Assembly (NCBI GenBank): GCA_041389885.1
Contig: JAWKRB010000014.1
Location: forward strand, 1 to 64,000
Length of the DNA: 64,000 nt
From: JAWKRB01 sp041389885
Lineage (GTDB): Bacteria > Myxococcota_A > Polyangia > Polyangiales > Ga0077539
Direction of reading: 5' to 3'
The position numbers were made by a program, and so were the translations under genes. Within the stretch, counting starts at the first letter, position 1. Every line of letters begins with the position of its first letter. Shown piece by piece: positions 7,200 through 17,885 of the stretch. The notes below the pieces were generated by a model. The model was not told the DNA's origin and ran no database searches. It was given only the letters and a program-made list of their open reading frames with translations.

Positions 7200-9863
7200 A
7201 TGCGCAGAGATCGTCGGTTCGCGCGCGGGCTACGCGCGCTGCCTCTTGGGCTTGCGGTGATGACTTGGTCGGGGGTTGCGCTCGCGCAGATCGGCGCGAC
7301 GACCCAGTCTGACCCCGAGGCGCCCGCGGCTGCGCTCAGGCCCCCGCGGCTCGTGCAGTTCGTTCAGGCCGACTATCCACCCGCGGCCCTGGCGCAGGGG
7401 GTCGAGGGCTCGGTGGTGCTCCGCCTCTCGATCACCGCCGAGGGGCGGGTGACCGAGGCGGTGGTGCTCCAGGGCGTCGGGCAGGGCCTCGACGAGGCCG
7501 CGGTGGCGGCGGCGCTGCGCTTCACCTTCGAGCCGGCGCACCGCGGCGACGTCGCGATCCCCTCGTCGATCCGCTACCGGTACCGCTTCAGCGCGGCGGC
7601 GGCGCGAGCGGCCGCGGCGCCGACGCACCGGGCGATTCTCCGAGGCGTCGTGCGGGCGAGGGGAGAAGATCGGGCGATCGACGGCGCCACCGTGGTCATC
7701 ACGCTGGCCAACGGCACGTCGCAGCAGCAGGTCACCGACGCGGCGGGCGCGTTTCGGTTCGAGATCGACACCCTGGGCACCGTCGACCTTCGCATTCGCG
7801 CCGAGGGCTTCGACGACCTTCGCTTCAGCGAGACCCTGGCTGACCGCGACGACGTCAACGGCACCTACCGGCTCGACCCGCGCGTCGAGGCCCCGACCAC
7901 GACGCGCGCGCCGACAGACGACGACGGCGTCGGCGAGGCCGTGATCCGCGCCCGGCGCCCCGCCCGCGAGGTCACCCGGCAGACGCTGGAGTTTCGAGAG
8001 ATCCTGCGCATGCCTGGCACGGGCGGCGACGCGCTGCGCGCCGTGCAGAACTTTCCTGGCGTGGGGCGCGCGATCAACGGGCTGCTGATCGTGCGCGGCT
8101 CGACGCCGCAAGACACGCAGATCTTCGCAGACGGCACGGCGATCCCGCTGGTGTACCACTTCGGCGGGCTGAGCTCGGTGATCAGCACCGAGCTCCTCGA
8201 CCACATCGATTTCTACCCTGGGAACTACTCCGCGCGCTTCGGCCGCGCGCAGGGCGGCATCGTCGATGTCGGGCTGCGCTCGCCACGCCGCCAGGGCTTT
8301 CGCTTCGTGGGGAACATCAACCTCATCGACGCGAGCCTCTTCGCCGAGGGCGCGATCACCCGCGACCTCTCCTTCGCGGTGTCGTTCCGCCGGAGCTACG
8401 TCGACGCGATCCTCGGCGCCGTGCTGGGCGGCATCGAGGCGGTGACCATCACCAACCTCCCCGTCTACTGGGACTACCAGGCCGTGCTCGAGTACCGCCC
8501 CGGCCGGCGCGACAAGATCCGCCTCTCGATGCTCGGCAGCGACGACAGCTTCGCGCTCGTGCTCAATCGCCCCAACGACATGTCGCCCCGCTTCTCGGGC
8601 ACCTTCAGCACGGGCATCGGCTTTCACGTCGGCCAGCTGCTCTGGGACCACACCTTCTCAGACCGCGTGACCAGCCGGGCGATGTTCTCGATGGGGCGAA
8701 ACTCCATCAATTTCGGCGGCGGCGAGGCCTTCGGGCTCACGCTGAATTTCTGGCAGTACAACGCCCGCTACGAGGTGCAGTACCAGGCCGCGCGCAACGC
8801 CCGGATGAACGTCGGCATCGACATCTCCGGCGGCCCCGCGCAGATCGCGTTCAACGGCATTCGCCCCCCCACCGAGGGCCAGGGTGGCGGCGGCTTCTCT
8901 CAGGCGCCGCGGGTGGCGACCGACGCGACGAGCGTGATCTACCGCCCCGGCGCCTACGTCGAGCTCGAGCTCACGCCCACGCCCTCGCTGCGGCTCATCC
9001 CGGCGTTTCGCGTCGACTACGCCCGAGACACCAACCAGGTCTGGGCCATTCAGCCTCGGTTCTCGTTTCGCTGGGAGTTCCTCCGCGACTGGTTCATCAA
9101 GGGCGGCGTCGGGGTCTTCAACCAGCCGCCGCAGCCGCAGCAGAGCTCGAGCGCGCCCAACGTGTTTCAGCCCAGCACCACCACGGGCAACCCCTTTCTC
9201 GCCCAGCAGCGCTCGATTCAGTACGGCCTGGGTATCGAGAGAAACTTCTCTCGATACGTCACCGCCAGCGTCGAGGGGTTCTACAAAGACCTCGACTCGC
9301 AGGTGGTCTCGCAGGCCTCGCTCACCGGCCCGGCCTACCTCAACACCGGCGTGGGCCGGATCTACGGCGCCGAGATCCTCTTGAGGCACCGGCCGTCTGA
9401 CCGGTTCTTCGGCTGGCTCGCCTACACGATCTCTCGCAGCGAGCGCCGCGACGCGCCGGGGCTCCCCTACCGGATCTTTCAGTTCGATCAGACGCACATC
9501 CTCACGGTCATCGGGAGCTACCAGCTCGGCCGGGGCTGGGAGATCGGCGCGCGCTTTCGCCTCGTGAGCGGCAACCCCAGCACCCCCATCGCGGGCAGCG
9601 TGTTCAATGGAGACACCGGGACCTATACCCAGATCCCCGGTCAGCCCTTCAGCGCGCGAAACAACCCCTTTCACCAGCTCGACGTGCGCGTCGACAAGAC
9701 CTGGCGCTGGAGCCGCGGCAGCCTCAACCTCTACCTTGAGGTGTTGAACGTCTACAACAACGCCAACCCCGAGGGCGTTCAGTACAACTATAACTACACG
9801 CAGTCGCAGACGGTGACGGGCATCCCGATCTTTCCGAACCTCGGCGTCAGGGTGGAGTACTGA
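7200..9863 (+). CDS. TonB-dependent receptor with N-terminal TonB-C-like domain
   Basis: An 887-residue outer-membrane receptor. Residues 1-29 are a signal peptide ending in ALA. Residues about 55-130 (YPPAALAQGVEGSVVLRLSI ... GLDEAAVAAALRFTFEPA) match the C-terminal domain of the energy transducer TonB. Residues about 146-225 are a carboxypeptidase-regulatory-like beta-sandwich (GTVDLRIRAEGFDDLRF). Plug domain (FPGVGRAINGLLIVRGS, DGTAIPLVYHFGG) spans about 260-355; the rest is a beta-barrel ending in an aromatic residue (RVEY). Substrate unknown. Fusing a TonB-like module to the receptor is unusual outside myxobacteria and relatives. The lipoprotein gene starts 1 bp after its stop codon, so they form an operon and probably one uptake complex. 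Confidence 0.9.
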   Translation: MRRDRRFARGLRALPLGLAVMTWSGVALAQIGATTQSDPEAPAAALRPPRLVQFVQADYPPAALAQGVEGSVVLRLSITAEGRVTEAVVLQGVGQGLDEAAVAAALRFTFEPAHRGDVAIPSSIRYRYRFSAAAARAAAAPTHRAILRGVVRARGEDRAIDGATVVITLANGTSQQQVTDAAGAFRFEIDTLGTVDLRIRAEGFDDLRFSETLADRDDVNGTYRLDPRVEAPTTTRAPTDDDGVGEAVIRARRPAREVTRQTLEFREILRMPGTGGDALRAVQNFPGVGRAINGLLIVRGSTPQDTQIFADGTAIPLVYHFGGLSSVISTELLDHIDFYPGNYSARFGRAQGGIVDVGLRSPRRQGFRFVGNINLIDASLFAEGAITRDLSFAVSFRRSYVDAILGAVLGGIEAVTITNLPVYWDYQAVLEYRPGRRDKIRLSMLGSDDSFALVLNRPNDMSPRFSGTFSTGIGFHVGQLLWDHTFSDRVTSRAMFSMGRNSINFGGGEAFGLTLNFWQYNARYEVQYQAARNARMNVGIDISGGPAQIAFNGIRPPTEGQGGGGFSQAPRVATDATSVIYRPGAYVELELTPTPSLRLIPAFRVDYARDTNQVWAIQPRFSFRWEFLRDWFIKGGVGVFNQPPQPQQSSSAPNVFQPSTTTGNPFLAQQRSIQYGLGIERNFSRYVTASVEGFYKDLDSQVVSQASLTGPAYLNTGVGRIYGAEILLRHRPSDRFFGWLAYTISRSERRDAPGLPYRIFQFDQTHILTVIGSYQLGRGWEIGARFRLVSGNPSTPIAGSVFNGDTGTYTQIPGQPFSARNNPFHQLDVRVDKTWRWSRGSLNLYLEVLNVYNNANPEGVQYNYNYTQSQTVTGIPIFPNLGVRVEY

Positions 9864-9864
9864 G

Positions 9865-10797
9865 ATGAAGCCCCGAATCGGCCTCGCCGCCCTGGCGTGC
9901 ACCGCCCTCCTCGTGACCTCCTGCGGCGGTGACCTCGACGCCGCCTGGAAGGTGAACAGCTTTCGAATCCTGGCGGCCCCCATCGAGAACCTCGACCGCG
10001 TCGAGAGCCCGGCCGTGACCGACGCGGCGCCGGGCGAGCGCGTTCGGCTCCGGCTGATCACCGCCGACGACCGCGATCCCCCCCGCGCCTTTCAGGCGCT
10101 CTGGGTGTTCTGCTCCCAGGTGACCCGCACCGGGAACACCTTCGGCTGCGCCCCAGAGGGCGCGTCGATTCAGATGGGCGCTGATGTGACCTACCAGGTG
10201 CCCGCGGGGCTCTCGACCTCCATCGACACGCAGGGCAGGCCCAGGGTGCAGGCCCTGGCGGTCGCGTGCACCGGCACGCTGGGCTTCGACCCCGCCACGA
10301 TGCTCCCGAGCTGCTCGGGCGAGGGCGCCGTGAGCTGGACGATGACCCGTTCGATCCTGGTGCGCGTGCCCTCCGACACCGAGCCGTCGAACCACAACCC
10401 CGAGATCACCGAGGTGCTGCTGTACCGGGGGGGGCCCACGACCGATCCCGTGGTGCTCGACCCGGCGACGCCCCTGCGCGTCCCCCGCTGCTCGACCGAC
10501 CCGTGCTTGAAGTACGGGCTCGAGGTGCGGGTGCGCGACGGATCGCGGGAGCGCAACACCACCCTCAACAGCCAGGCGCAGACCATCGTCAGCAACGAGC
10601 GGCTGGTGTTCGGCTTCTACAGCACCGCGGGCACCCTCGACGGGAGCTTTCGCGTCGACTCGAACGAGGTGCCTGACGGCCCCATTCGCAACACCCTCGA
10701 GGGTCCCACCACGGCCGCGACGGCGCGCCTGTGGTTCAGCGCGCAAGACAACCGCGGAGGCGTGACGGTCACGTCTCGCACGGTCATCTTCGAGTAG
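9865..10797 (+). CDS. lipoprotein partner of the TonB receptor
   Basis: A 310-residue lipoprotein with a type II signal peptide; the lipobox LVTSC places the lipidated Cys at 20. The mature part is rich in beta strands and contains Cys pairs (FCSQ..FGCAPEG; CTGTL..LPSCSGEG; RCSTDPCLK) that may form disulfides. No known family. It starts 1 bp after the TonB receptor stop codon, indicating translational coupling, and could be a surface substrate-binding lipoprotein for that receptor (inference by analogy with SusC/SusD-type pairs; there is no sequence similarity to SusD that I can see). Confidence 0.75.
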   Translation: MKPRIGLAALACTALLVTSCGGDLDAAWKVNSFRILAAPIENLDRVESPAVTDAAPGERVRLRLITADDRDPPRAFQALWVFCSQVTRTGNTFGCAPEGASIQMGADVTYQVPAGLSTSIDTQGRPRVQALAVACTGTLGFDPATMLPSCSGEGAVSWTMTRSILVRVPSDTEPSNHNPEITEVLLYRGGPTTDPVVLDPATPLRVPRCSTDPCLKYGLEVRVRDGSRERNTTLNSQAQTIVSNERLVFGFYSTAGTLDGSFRVDSNEVPDGPIRNTLEGPTTAATARLWFSAQDNRGGVTVTSRTVIFE

Positions 10798-10800
10798 CGG

Positions 10801-12299
10801 TCACTCGCTTCGGTTGTCGATCTGCGCGCGCTGCAGGGCGCCGGAGTAGTCGATGTAGACGGTCTTCAGCTCGGTGAAGAACTCGTAGGAGACCAGCCGC
10901 CCTCTCGGTGGCCGTTGCCCGTCTCCTTCACGCCGCCGAAGGGAAAGTGCGCCTCGGCGCCGATGGTCGGCGCGTTGACGTAGGTGATGCCGGCCTCGAT
11001 CCGCTCGACGGCCTGAAGCGCCGCGTTGATGTCGCGGGTGTAGATCGACGACGAGAGGCCGTAGCGCACCTCGTTGGCGATGGAGATCGCCTCGTCGAGG
11101 TCGGCGGCCTCGAGCACGGCGAGGACCGGGCCGAAGACCTCCTCGAGCGCCAGGGTCGAGCCGCGGCGCACGAGGTCGATCACCGTCGGGGGGTAGAAGT
11201 TCCCCGCGGCGAAGGCGCCGTCTCGAAGGATCGCGCCGCCACAGCGAACGACCCCGCCCTCGGCGAGGGCCTTCTCGACGAACCCGTGAATGCGCTCGAC
11301 CTGTCGGGCGCTCACCACAGGGCCCACCTCGACCGAGGGGTCGAGGGGATCGCCCACCTTGAGGGCCTGAGCGCGGGCGACGAGCCTGGGGAGCAGGCGA
11401 GACTTCACGTCCCCCACACAGATGACGCGGCTCGTGGCGGTGCAGCGCTGCCCCGCGGTCCCGAAGGCGCCCCAGAGGATCCCGTCGACCGCGAGGTCGA
11501 GGTCGGCGTCGGGCATCACCACGACGGGGTTCTTGCCGCCGAGCTCCAGCGAGACGCGCTTGAGGCGCCGGCCGCCCACCTCGGCGATGCGCTTGCCCAC
11601 CTCGGTGCTCCCGGTGAACGCGAGGACGGCCGTGTCGGGGTGCTCGACCAGGGCCTCGCCGACCTCTTCGCCCAGGCCGTGGACCACGTTGAGCACGCCC
11701 TGGGGGAGACCCGCGTCGAGGAGCGCCTCAGCGAACATCGCGCCGCTCTCGGGAGACTCCTCCGCGGGCTTCCACACCATGGTGTTGCCACACACCAGCG
11801 CGGGGAGGATCTTCCAGCTCGGCACCGCGACCGGAAAGTTCCACGCGGTGATCACCCCGACCACGCCGATGGGACGGCGCAGGGTCATCCCCATCTTGTG
11901 GCGCAGCTCGCTCGGCGCGGTGTGACCGAACAGCCGCCGGCCTTCAGAGCCCGCGTAGTACGCCGTGTCGATGGCCTCCTGAATGTCACCCCGGGCCTCT
12001 TCGAGGCGCTTTCCCATCTCCTGGGCCATGACCGACGCGATGGCGTCTCGGCGCTCGGTGAGCAGGGCCGCGGCGCGGTAGAGCAGCTCTCCCCGCTCGG
12101 GGGCGGGGGTGCCGCTCCAGCCGGCGTAGGCTCGCTTCGCGGCGGCGACGGCGGCGTCGACATCGGACCGCGTCGAGCGCGGCGCGCGGGCGGTCACCGC
12201 GCCGGTCGCAGGGTTTCGTACGATCGTCGTCTCCCCAGAAGAAGAGGGGACGCGGCGTCCGTCTACCAGATTGTTCAGCGTACGTACGATCTCAGTCAT
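10801..12299 (-). pseudogene. aldehyde dehydrogenase, frameshifted near the C-terminus
   Basis: NAD(P)-dependent aldehyde dehydrogenase. Reading from ATG 12299, all core motifs are intact: PWNFP-type segment ITAWNFPVAVPSWK (150-163), Glu252 in LELGGKNP and catalytic Cys286 in GQRCTATSR. The frame then breaks at about 10891-10905: after KETGNGHREGG the same frame reads WSPTSSSPS and runs to a stop at 10866. One frame over, the expected ending SYEFFTELKTVYIDYSG resumes and stops at 10801. Total length is one base short of a multiple of three, so a single-base deletion in the GGCGGC tract explains it. It may be a sequencing error, since everything else is conserved. The exact substrate is not clear. 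Confidence 0.85.
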
Positions 12300-12329
12300 G
12301 TGGGTGCCCCCATCGGTTGCGTCGCCCCA

Positions 12330-13499
12330 TCAGGATCGAGAGCCCGGCGGAGCGAAGGGGTTGTACTCGGCCGGAGGCGCGGCGGGCGCCTCGGGCGCGG
12401 CGGGTGTCGGCTGCGGGGCGAAGGGGTTGAAGCCCCCGGGTGCCGCCTGCAAGGGCGTGCCCGCGAAGGGGTTCGGCGGCGGGGGCGCCGCCGCGTCGGG
12501 CGGAGGGGCCGCGTCGGGAGCTCGGAACGGACGAAATTCTCCGGGCGGCGGGGGCGCCATCGGCGCCTGAGGCGGCTCGGGAATCGCGACCGTCGACGAC
12601 ACCCCGCCCGGCGCCGAGCCTGGGTTGAACTGCGTCGGAGGGATCATCGGCGGGGCCGCGGGCGCGCCCTGTGGGGCGAAGGGGTTGAAGCCTCCCTGCG
12701 GGGGAGGCGCGGCCTGCGGGGCGGGCGCGCCCTGCGGGGCGAAGGGGTTGAAGCCTCCTGCGGGGGGGCGCGGCCTGCGAGGCGGGCGCGCCCTGCGGGG
12801 CGAAGGGGTTGAAGCCTCCTGCGGAGGCGCGGCCTGCGGGGCGGGTGCGCCCTGCGGGGCGAAGGGGTTGAAGCCCTGGGCGGGCGGCGCGGCCTGCGGG
12901 GCGGGTGCGCCCTGCGGGGCCGAGGGGTTGAAGCCTCCTGGGCGGGCGGCGCGGCCTGCGGCGGGTGCGCCCTGCGGGGCGAAGGGTTGAAGCCCTGAGC
13001 GGGCGGCGCGGCCTGCGGGGCCCCTGGGGCGCGCCCTGAGGGGCGGCAGGGCCCGCTTGCGGGGCGAAGGGGTTGAACGCGGCCACCGCCGCGGCGGCGG
13101 CCTGACCGAAGGTCGCGATGTTCTGCGGGGGCCGGCCTGGGCGGGGGCGCGCCGGGGGCGGCGGGTGCCTGGCCCGGCGCGAGTAGGGGCGCCGCGATTG
13201 AAGATGCCCTGGAGGGGATTTCCTCCGAGCATTCCTCCCGCGGCCACGGCGGTGAAGGCCGCCGCGGGCCCCGCGCCGAAGGAGCCCTGGTGGGGCGCAG
13301 CCGCCGCGGGACCCTGCGGCGCCGCCGCGGCCTGCGGCGCGACGCGCACGTTCATCGCGCTGACCCATGCCTCACGGCCGTCGTCGAAGCGCACCTTCAC
13401 CAGGCCCGTCACGGGGTTCACCTCCGCGGCGGTGCCGGGCGCGAAGCCGCCGCCGAGCCATGAGGCCATCACTCGTGAACCCGCTGCAATACCGCTCAT
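12330..13499 (-). CDS. Pro-rich GFNPFAPQ-repeat protein with SH3/Tudor-like N-terminus
   Basis: The frame from ATG 13499 to TGA 12330 is open (389 codons) but the translation changes character repeatedly. Residues 1-55 form a small beta domain (GSRVMASWLGGGFAPGTAAE, VKVRFDDGREAWVSAMNVRV) like Tudor/SH3 modules. After about 13186 the frame becomes Arg-rich, then the repeat GGFNPFAPQGAPAPQAAPP appears in different frames along the tract. The intended protein is probably one Tudor-like domain followed by about ten Pro-rich repeats, and several single-base indels in G/C runs have scrambled the frame without creating a stop. Function unknown. It lies 30 bp upstream of the aldehyde dehydrogenase start on the same strand. 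Confidence 0.6.
   Translation of the reverse strand: MSGIAAGSRVMASWLGGGFAPGTAAEVNPVTGLVKVRFDDGREAWVSAMNVRVAPQAAAAPQGPAAAAPHQGSFGAGPAAAFTAVAAGGMLGGNPLQGIFNRGAPTRAGPGTRRPRRAPAQAGPRRTSRPSVRPPPRRWPRSTPSPRKRALPPLRARPRGPAGRAARSGLQPFAPQGAPAAGRAARPGGFNPSAPQGAPAPQAAPPAQGFNPFAPQGAPAPQAAPPQEASTPSPRRARPPRRPRPPAGGFNPFAPQGAPAPQAAPPPQGGFNPFAPQGAPAAPPMIPPTQFNPGSAPGGVSSTVAIPEPPQAPMAPPPPGEFRPFRAPDAAPPPDAAAPPPPNPFAGTPLQAAPGGFNPFAPQPTPAAPEAPAAPPAEYNPFAPPGSRS
12660..13080. repeat. tandem ~60-bp repeats encoding GFNPFAPQGAPAPQAAPP
   Basis: A unit of about 57-63 bp, each with GCGCCCTGCGGGGCGAAGGG or a near copy on the plus strand, recurs roughly every 60 bp. On the minus strand each encodes Gly-Phe-Asn-Pro-Phe-Ala-Pro-Gln plus a Pro/Ala linker. 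Unit lengths vary by single bases, which breaks the reading frame between copies. Confidence 0.8.
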
Positions 13500-13631
13500 G
13501 GATCGCCTGCCTCCTGGCGTCGGACCTCGCGAACCAACGCCTCGTCGTGGGGCCGTGAGCGTACACGACGCCTGGGCCGTCGGCACCGAGGGAATTCCCA
13601 CGCGGCGTCCACTACACTCCGGCGCTCCCTG

Positions 13632-16115
13632 ATGATCGACCTCGCGCTCCACCGCACCCGCGCGGCCCTCCCCACGACGGAACTCAGAGCGCGTCGCGAG
13701 CTCGGCGTCGGCGTCCTCGCCTCGCTCAGGTCCCTCGCGGTTCGCGTCGAGGCCCTCCTGCCGGACCTCGGGGCGCTGCCGAAGATCTCCTCGTCGCCCC
13801 GCGCCGCGACGCTCTACGTCGGGTGGGGCGTCGAGCGCGCCGCGACCTCGGGGCCGCGCTTCGTGCTCGCGCTCGGGGAGACCGCGCTCACCGCGCGCTG
13901 GGGCTATGGCCGCGGCGGATCTCGCGGCGAGCCTCGGGGGCGCTACGTCGCAGAGGGCGCGCGCCTGCGCCGCGCGATGGGCGAGGCGCTCGGCGACCAG
14001 CTGAGCGTGCTCCGCGCGTCGGGCGCGGCGCTGTACGTGCGCGACGACGGCATCCCCGTCGCTGAGGACGAGTGGGCTCGGTCGCCGGTGGGCTCGGTGG
14101 CGTTCTCGTGGCACCTGCAGGGGCTCGACGAGGGGGAGGTGCTCGCCCGGAGGGTCGCTGAGTCTGTCGGTCGCCTGGCGGCCTTCGCGCGCTCGCTCGG
14201 GGCCTTCCCTGAGCCGGTCCCCGATCAGGTCGTTCGTGACGCGAACGATCTGGTCGAGGCGGTGCGCGCGATGCGCTGGGAAGAGCGCGCGCAGGGCGTG
14301 GGCGCGCCCCCGTCGGGCCTCACGCCGCTGGGTCGTTCGTATGTGTACGACCCGCTCTCGGGGTGGTTCGCGCCGGCGGGCTTCGCCGCGAAGCAGCCGC
14401 CGAGCCTCGCGCGGGCGCGCCTCGACCCCGACCTCCGCGCGCCGAGCCTCGCGCCCCACTGCGCCCTCGCGCCGGTGGAGCGCGGGCTCCACGCCCGCCT
14501 CGCCCGCTGGCTCTCGGCCCGTGGCGCGCGCGACCCCACCCTCGCGAGCACCGCCGAGGTGCTCGTCGCGGCGCGGCGGGCGCCGGGGGCCGACGAGGCG
14601 CCGACGCTCGAGGCGCTGGTCACCTCGTGCCTGGGCGACGCCTCGGGCGACGTCGCCGTGGCGATCGCCGCGCTGCTGGAGCGCGCGCGGGAGGGCGACG
14701 CCGACCTCTTCGACCCCTCCTCGGTCGCGTCGGGCGTGCCCCTGCGCCTCGCGGGCTCGGCGGCTCGGGGCGCGGCGCGGTTGACCGAGCACGGCGTGCT
14801 GCGCCGCGGTGACCCCGACGTCCGGCGATGCCTCTCGCACCCGGCCCTACGACCCACCCTCGCCCTGGCGGCGGAGCGGGCGCTCGGAGGGCTCGAGGTG
14901 CTCCCCGCGTCCGCCGCCGCGCGGAGGGAGCGGGCCCTGGCGAGGCCCTGGGAGCTCGGGGGCATCACCCGGAGCGCGACCCTCGAGGCGGTCTCGCAGC
15001 GCTTCGCGCGGTACGCGCTCGCGCAGGGCGTCGCGATCAAGTTGGACCTCGTACGATCCCTGATCGTTGGGCTTCGAACGAAGCCCTTCGCCGTGCTCGC
15101 GGGGGTGTCGGGCACGGGGAAGACCCGCGTCGCGCAGTGCCTCGCGCGCTTCTTCACCGAGGGGGCGGCGGCGGGGGCGAGGCGGGTGGCGGTGGTCCCG
15201 GTGCGGCCCGACTGGCTCGACTCGCGGGGGCTGCTGGGCTGGCTCAACGCCCTGGAGGGAGCCTGGGAGGACACCGAGGCGCTCCGGGTGCTCCTCCACG
15301 CGCAGGAGGAGCCCGGCGAGCCGCACTTCATCGTCCTCGACGAGATGAACCTCGCCCGCGTCGAGCACTACCTCGCCGAGGTGCTCTCGGCGCTCGAGAG
15401 CGGCGCGCCGATCGCCTTGCACGGTCGAGCCTCCGCCGTGCCCACCACCGACGGGGCGAGGCTCGTCCCGGCCGAGGTGCGCGTGCCCGGCAACGTGTTC
15501 TTCATCGGCACGGTGAACGTCGACGAGACCACCCACGCGCTCTCGCCCAAGGTCATCGACCGCGCGTGGACCTGGGAGTTCACCCCCCTCGCGCCCTCGG
15601 ACCTCGCGCGGCAGTGGCTCGGCGAGCGCAGGGTCTCCCCCGCCGCGAGCGCCGATGAGCGCGCCGCCCTCCTCGACGGCGCCACGCTCGATGACCCCGT
15701 GCGCGCGATGGTCCTCGCCATGGGGCGCGACGGCGTGGGCGCGCGGGTCGACGCGCTCTACGAGGCCCTCGCGGCGCACGGGCGGCCCTTCGGGTACCGC
15801 GTGCTGGCCGAGATGCTGCGCTTCATTCAGCTCTGCGAGCGCGAGGGCGTCGACGCGCCGCCGAGCTGGTGGCTCGACCGCGCCGTGCTGGGCAAGGTGC
15901 TCCCCGCCCTGGGCGGCGCGCGCCGAGACGTCGAGGCCGCGCTGCGGGCGCTCCTCCCGGCGCTCGAAGGCCGTCGCGAGGCGATCGTTCGAGATCGAAC
16001 GGTCTCGGACGAGCTGTCTCCGCGGGCGCTCGATCCGCTCCCCGCGAGCGCGGAGAAGGTGCGCGAGATGCTCGAGCGCGCCGAGGCGCGCGGCTACGTG
16101 ACCTTCTCGCGGTAG
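13632..16115 (+). CDS. McrB-like AAA+ ATPase with novel N-terminal region
   Basis: An 827-residue protein whose C-terminal third is an McrB-family AAA+ module: Walker A GVSGTGKT at 491-498, Walker B FIVLDEMNL at 566-574 followed by ARVEHYLAEVLSALES, and sensor segment NVFFIGTVNVDETTH at 621-635 followed by SPKVIDRAWTWEF. In known McrBC systems McrB is the NTP-driven motor that works with the nuclease McrC; no mcrC or DUF2357-type partner is visible nearby. The ~470-residue N-terminal region (with VGWGVERAA and RWGYGRGGSRGEPRG near 60-100) is not one of the recognition domains I know. It converges on rtcR with a 9-bp gap. It could be a defence or RNA/DNA remodelling motor; this is inference. 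Confidence 0.85.
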   Translation: MIDLALHRTRAALPTTELRARRELGVGVLASLRSLAVRVEALLPDLGALPKISSSPRAATLYVGWGVERAATSGPRFVLALGETALTARWGYGRGGSRGEPRGRYVAEGARLRRAMGEALGDQLSVLRASGAALYVRDDGIPVAEDEWARSPVGSVAFSWHLQGLDEGEVLARRVAESVGRLAAFARSLGAFPEPVPDQVVRDANDLVEAVRAMRWEERAQGVGAPPSGLTPLGRSYVYDPLSGWFAPAGFAAKQPPSLARARLDPDLRAPSLAPHCALAPVERGLHARLARWLSARGARDPTLASTAEVLVAARRAPGADEAPTLEALVTSCLGDASGDVAVAIAALLERAREGDADLFDPSSVASGVPLRLAGSAARGAARLTEHGVLRRGDPDVRRCLSHPALRPTLALAAERALGGLEVLPASAAARRERALARPWELGGITRSATLEAVSQRFARYALAQGVAIKLDLVRSLIVGLRTKPFAVLAGVSGTGKTRVAQCLARFFTEGAAAGARRVAVVPVRPDWLDSRGLLGWLNALEGAWEDTEALRVLLHAQEEPGEPHFIVLDEMNLARVEHYLAEVLSALESGAPIALHGRASAVPTTDGARLVPAEVRVPGNVFFIGTVNVDETTHALSPKVIDRAWTWEFTPLAPSDLARQWLGERRVSPAASADERAALLDGATLDDPVRAMVLAMGRDGVGARVDALYEALAAHGRPFGYRVLAEMLRFIQLCEREGVDAPPSWWLDRAVLGKVLPALGGARRDVEAALRALLPALEGRREAIVRDRTVSDELSPRALDPLPASAEKVREMLERAEARGYVTFSR

Positions 16116-16124
16116 GGGCGGTGC

Positions 16125-17768
<1,644 letters not shown>

Positions 17769-17839
17769 ACGGATCAGACTCTATCCCCTTGTATCGACCC
17801 GAGAGGGGCCGCGCCGGGCGAAATCGGTCGACGGGGGAA

Positions 17840-17855
17840 TGGCACGCTCGCTGCT
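17840..17855 (+). promoter_or_regulatory. sigma-54 promoter of rtcB
   Basis: TGGCACG-CTCG-CTGCT matches the sigma-54 consensus TGGCACG-N4-TTGCW with correct -24 GG to -12 GC spacing and one mismatch. It lies in the rtcR-rtcB intergenic region, 30 bp before the rtcB ATG; a ribosome-binding site (AAGGGAGAG, 17871-17879) lies between. Since RtcR is a sigma-54 activator, the match is functionally expected. Confidence 0.8.
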
Positions 17856-17885
17856 GAAGCGAAGGTCTCGAAGGGAGAGTCGCAC

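Noticed and set aside
12330..14840. A single 836-codon minus-strand frame
   Set aside because: The upper part (above 13499) overlaps the McrB-like gene on the other strand and has no recognisable domain; only the part from ATG 13499 is supported.
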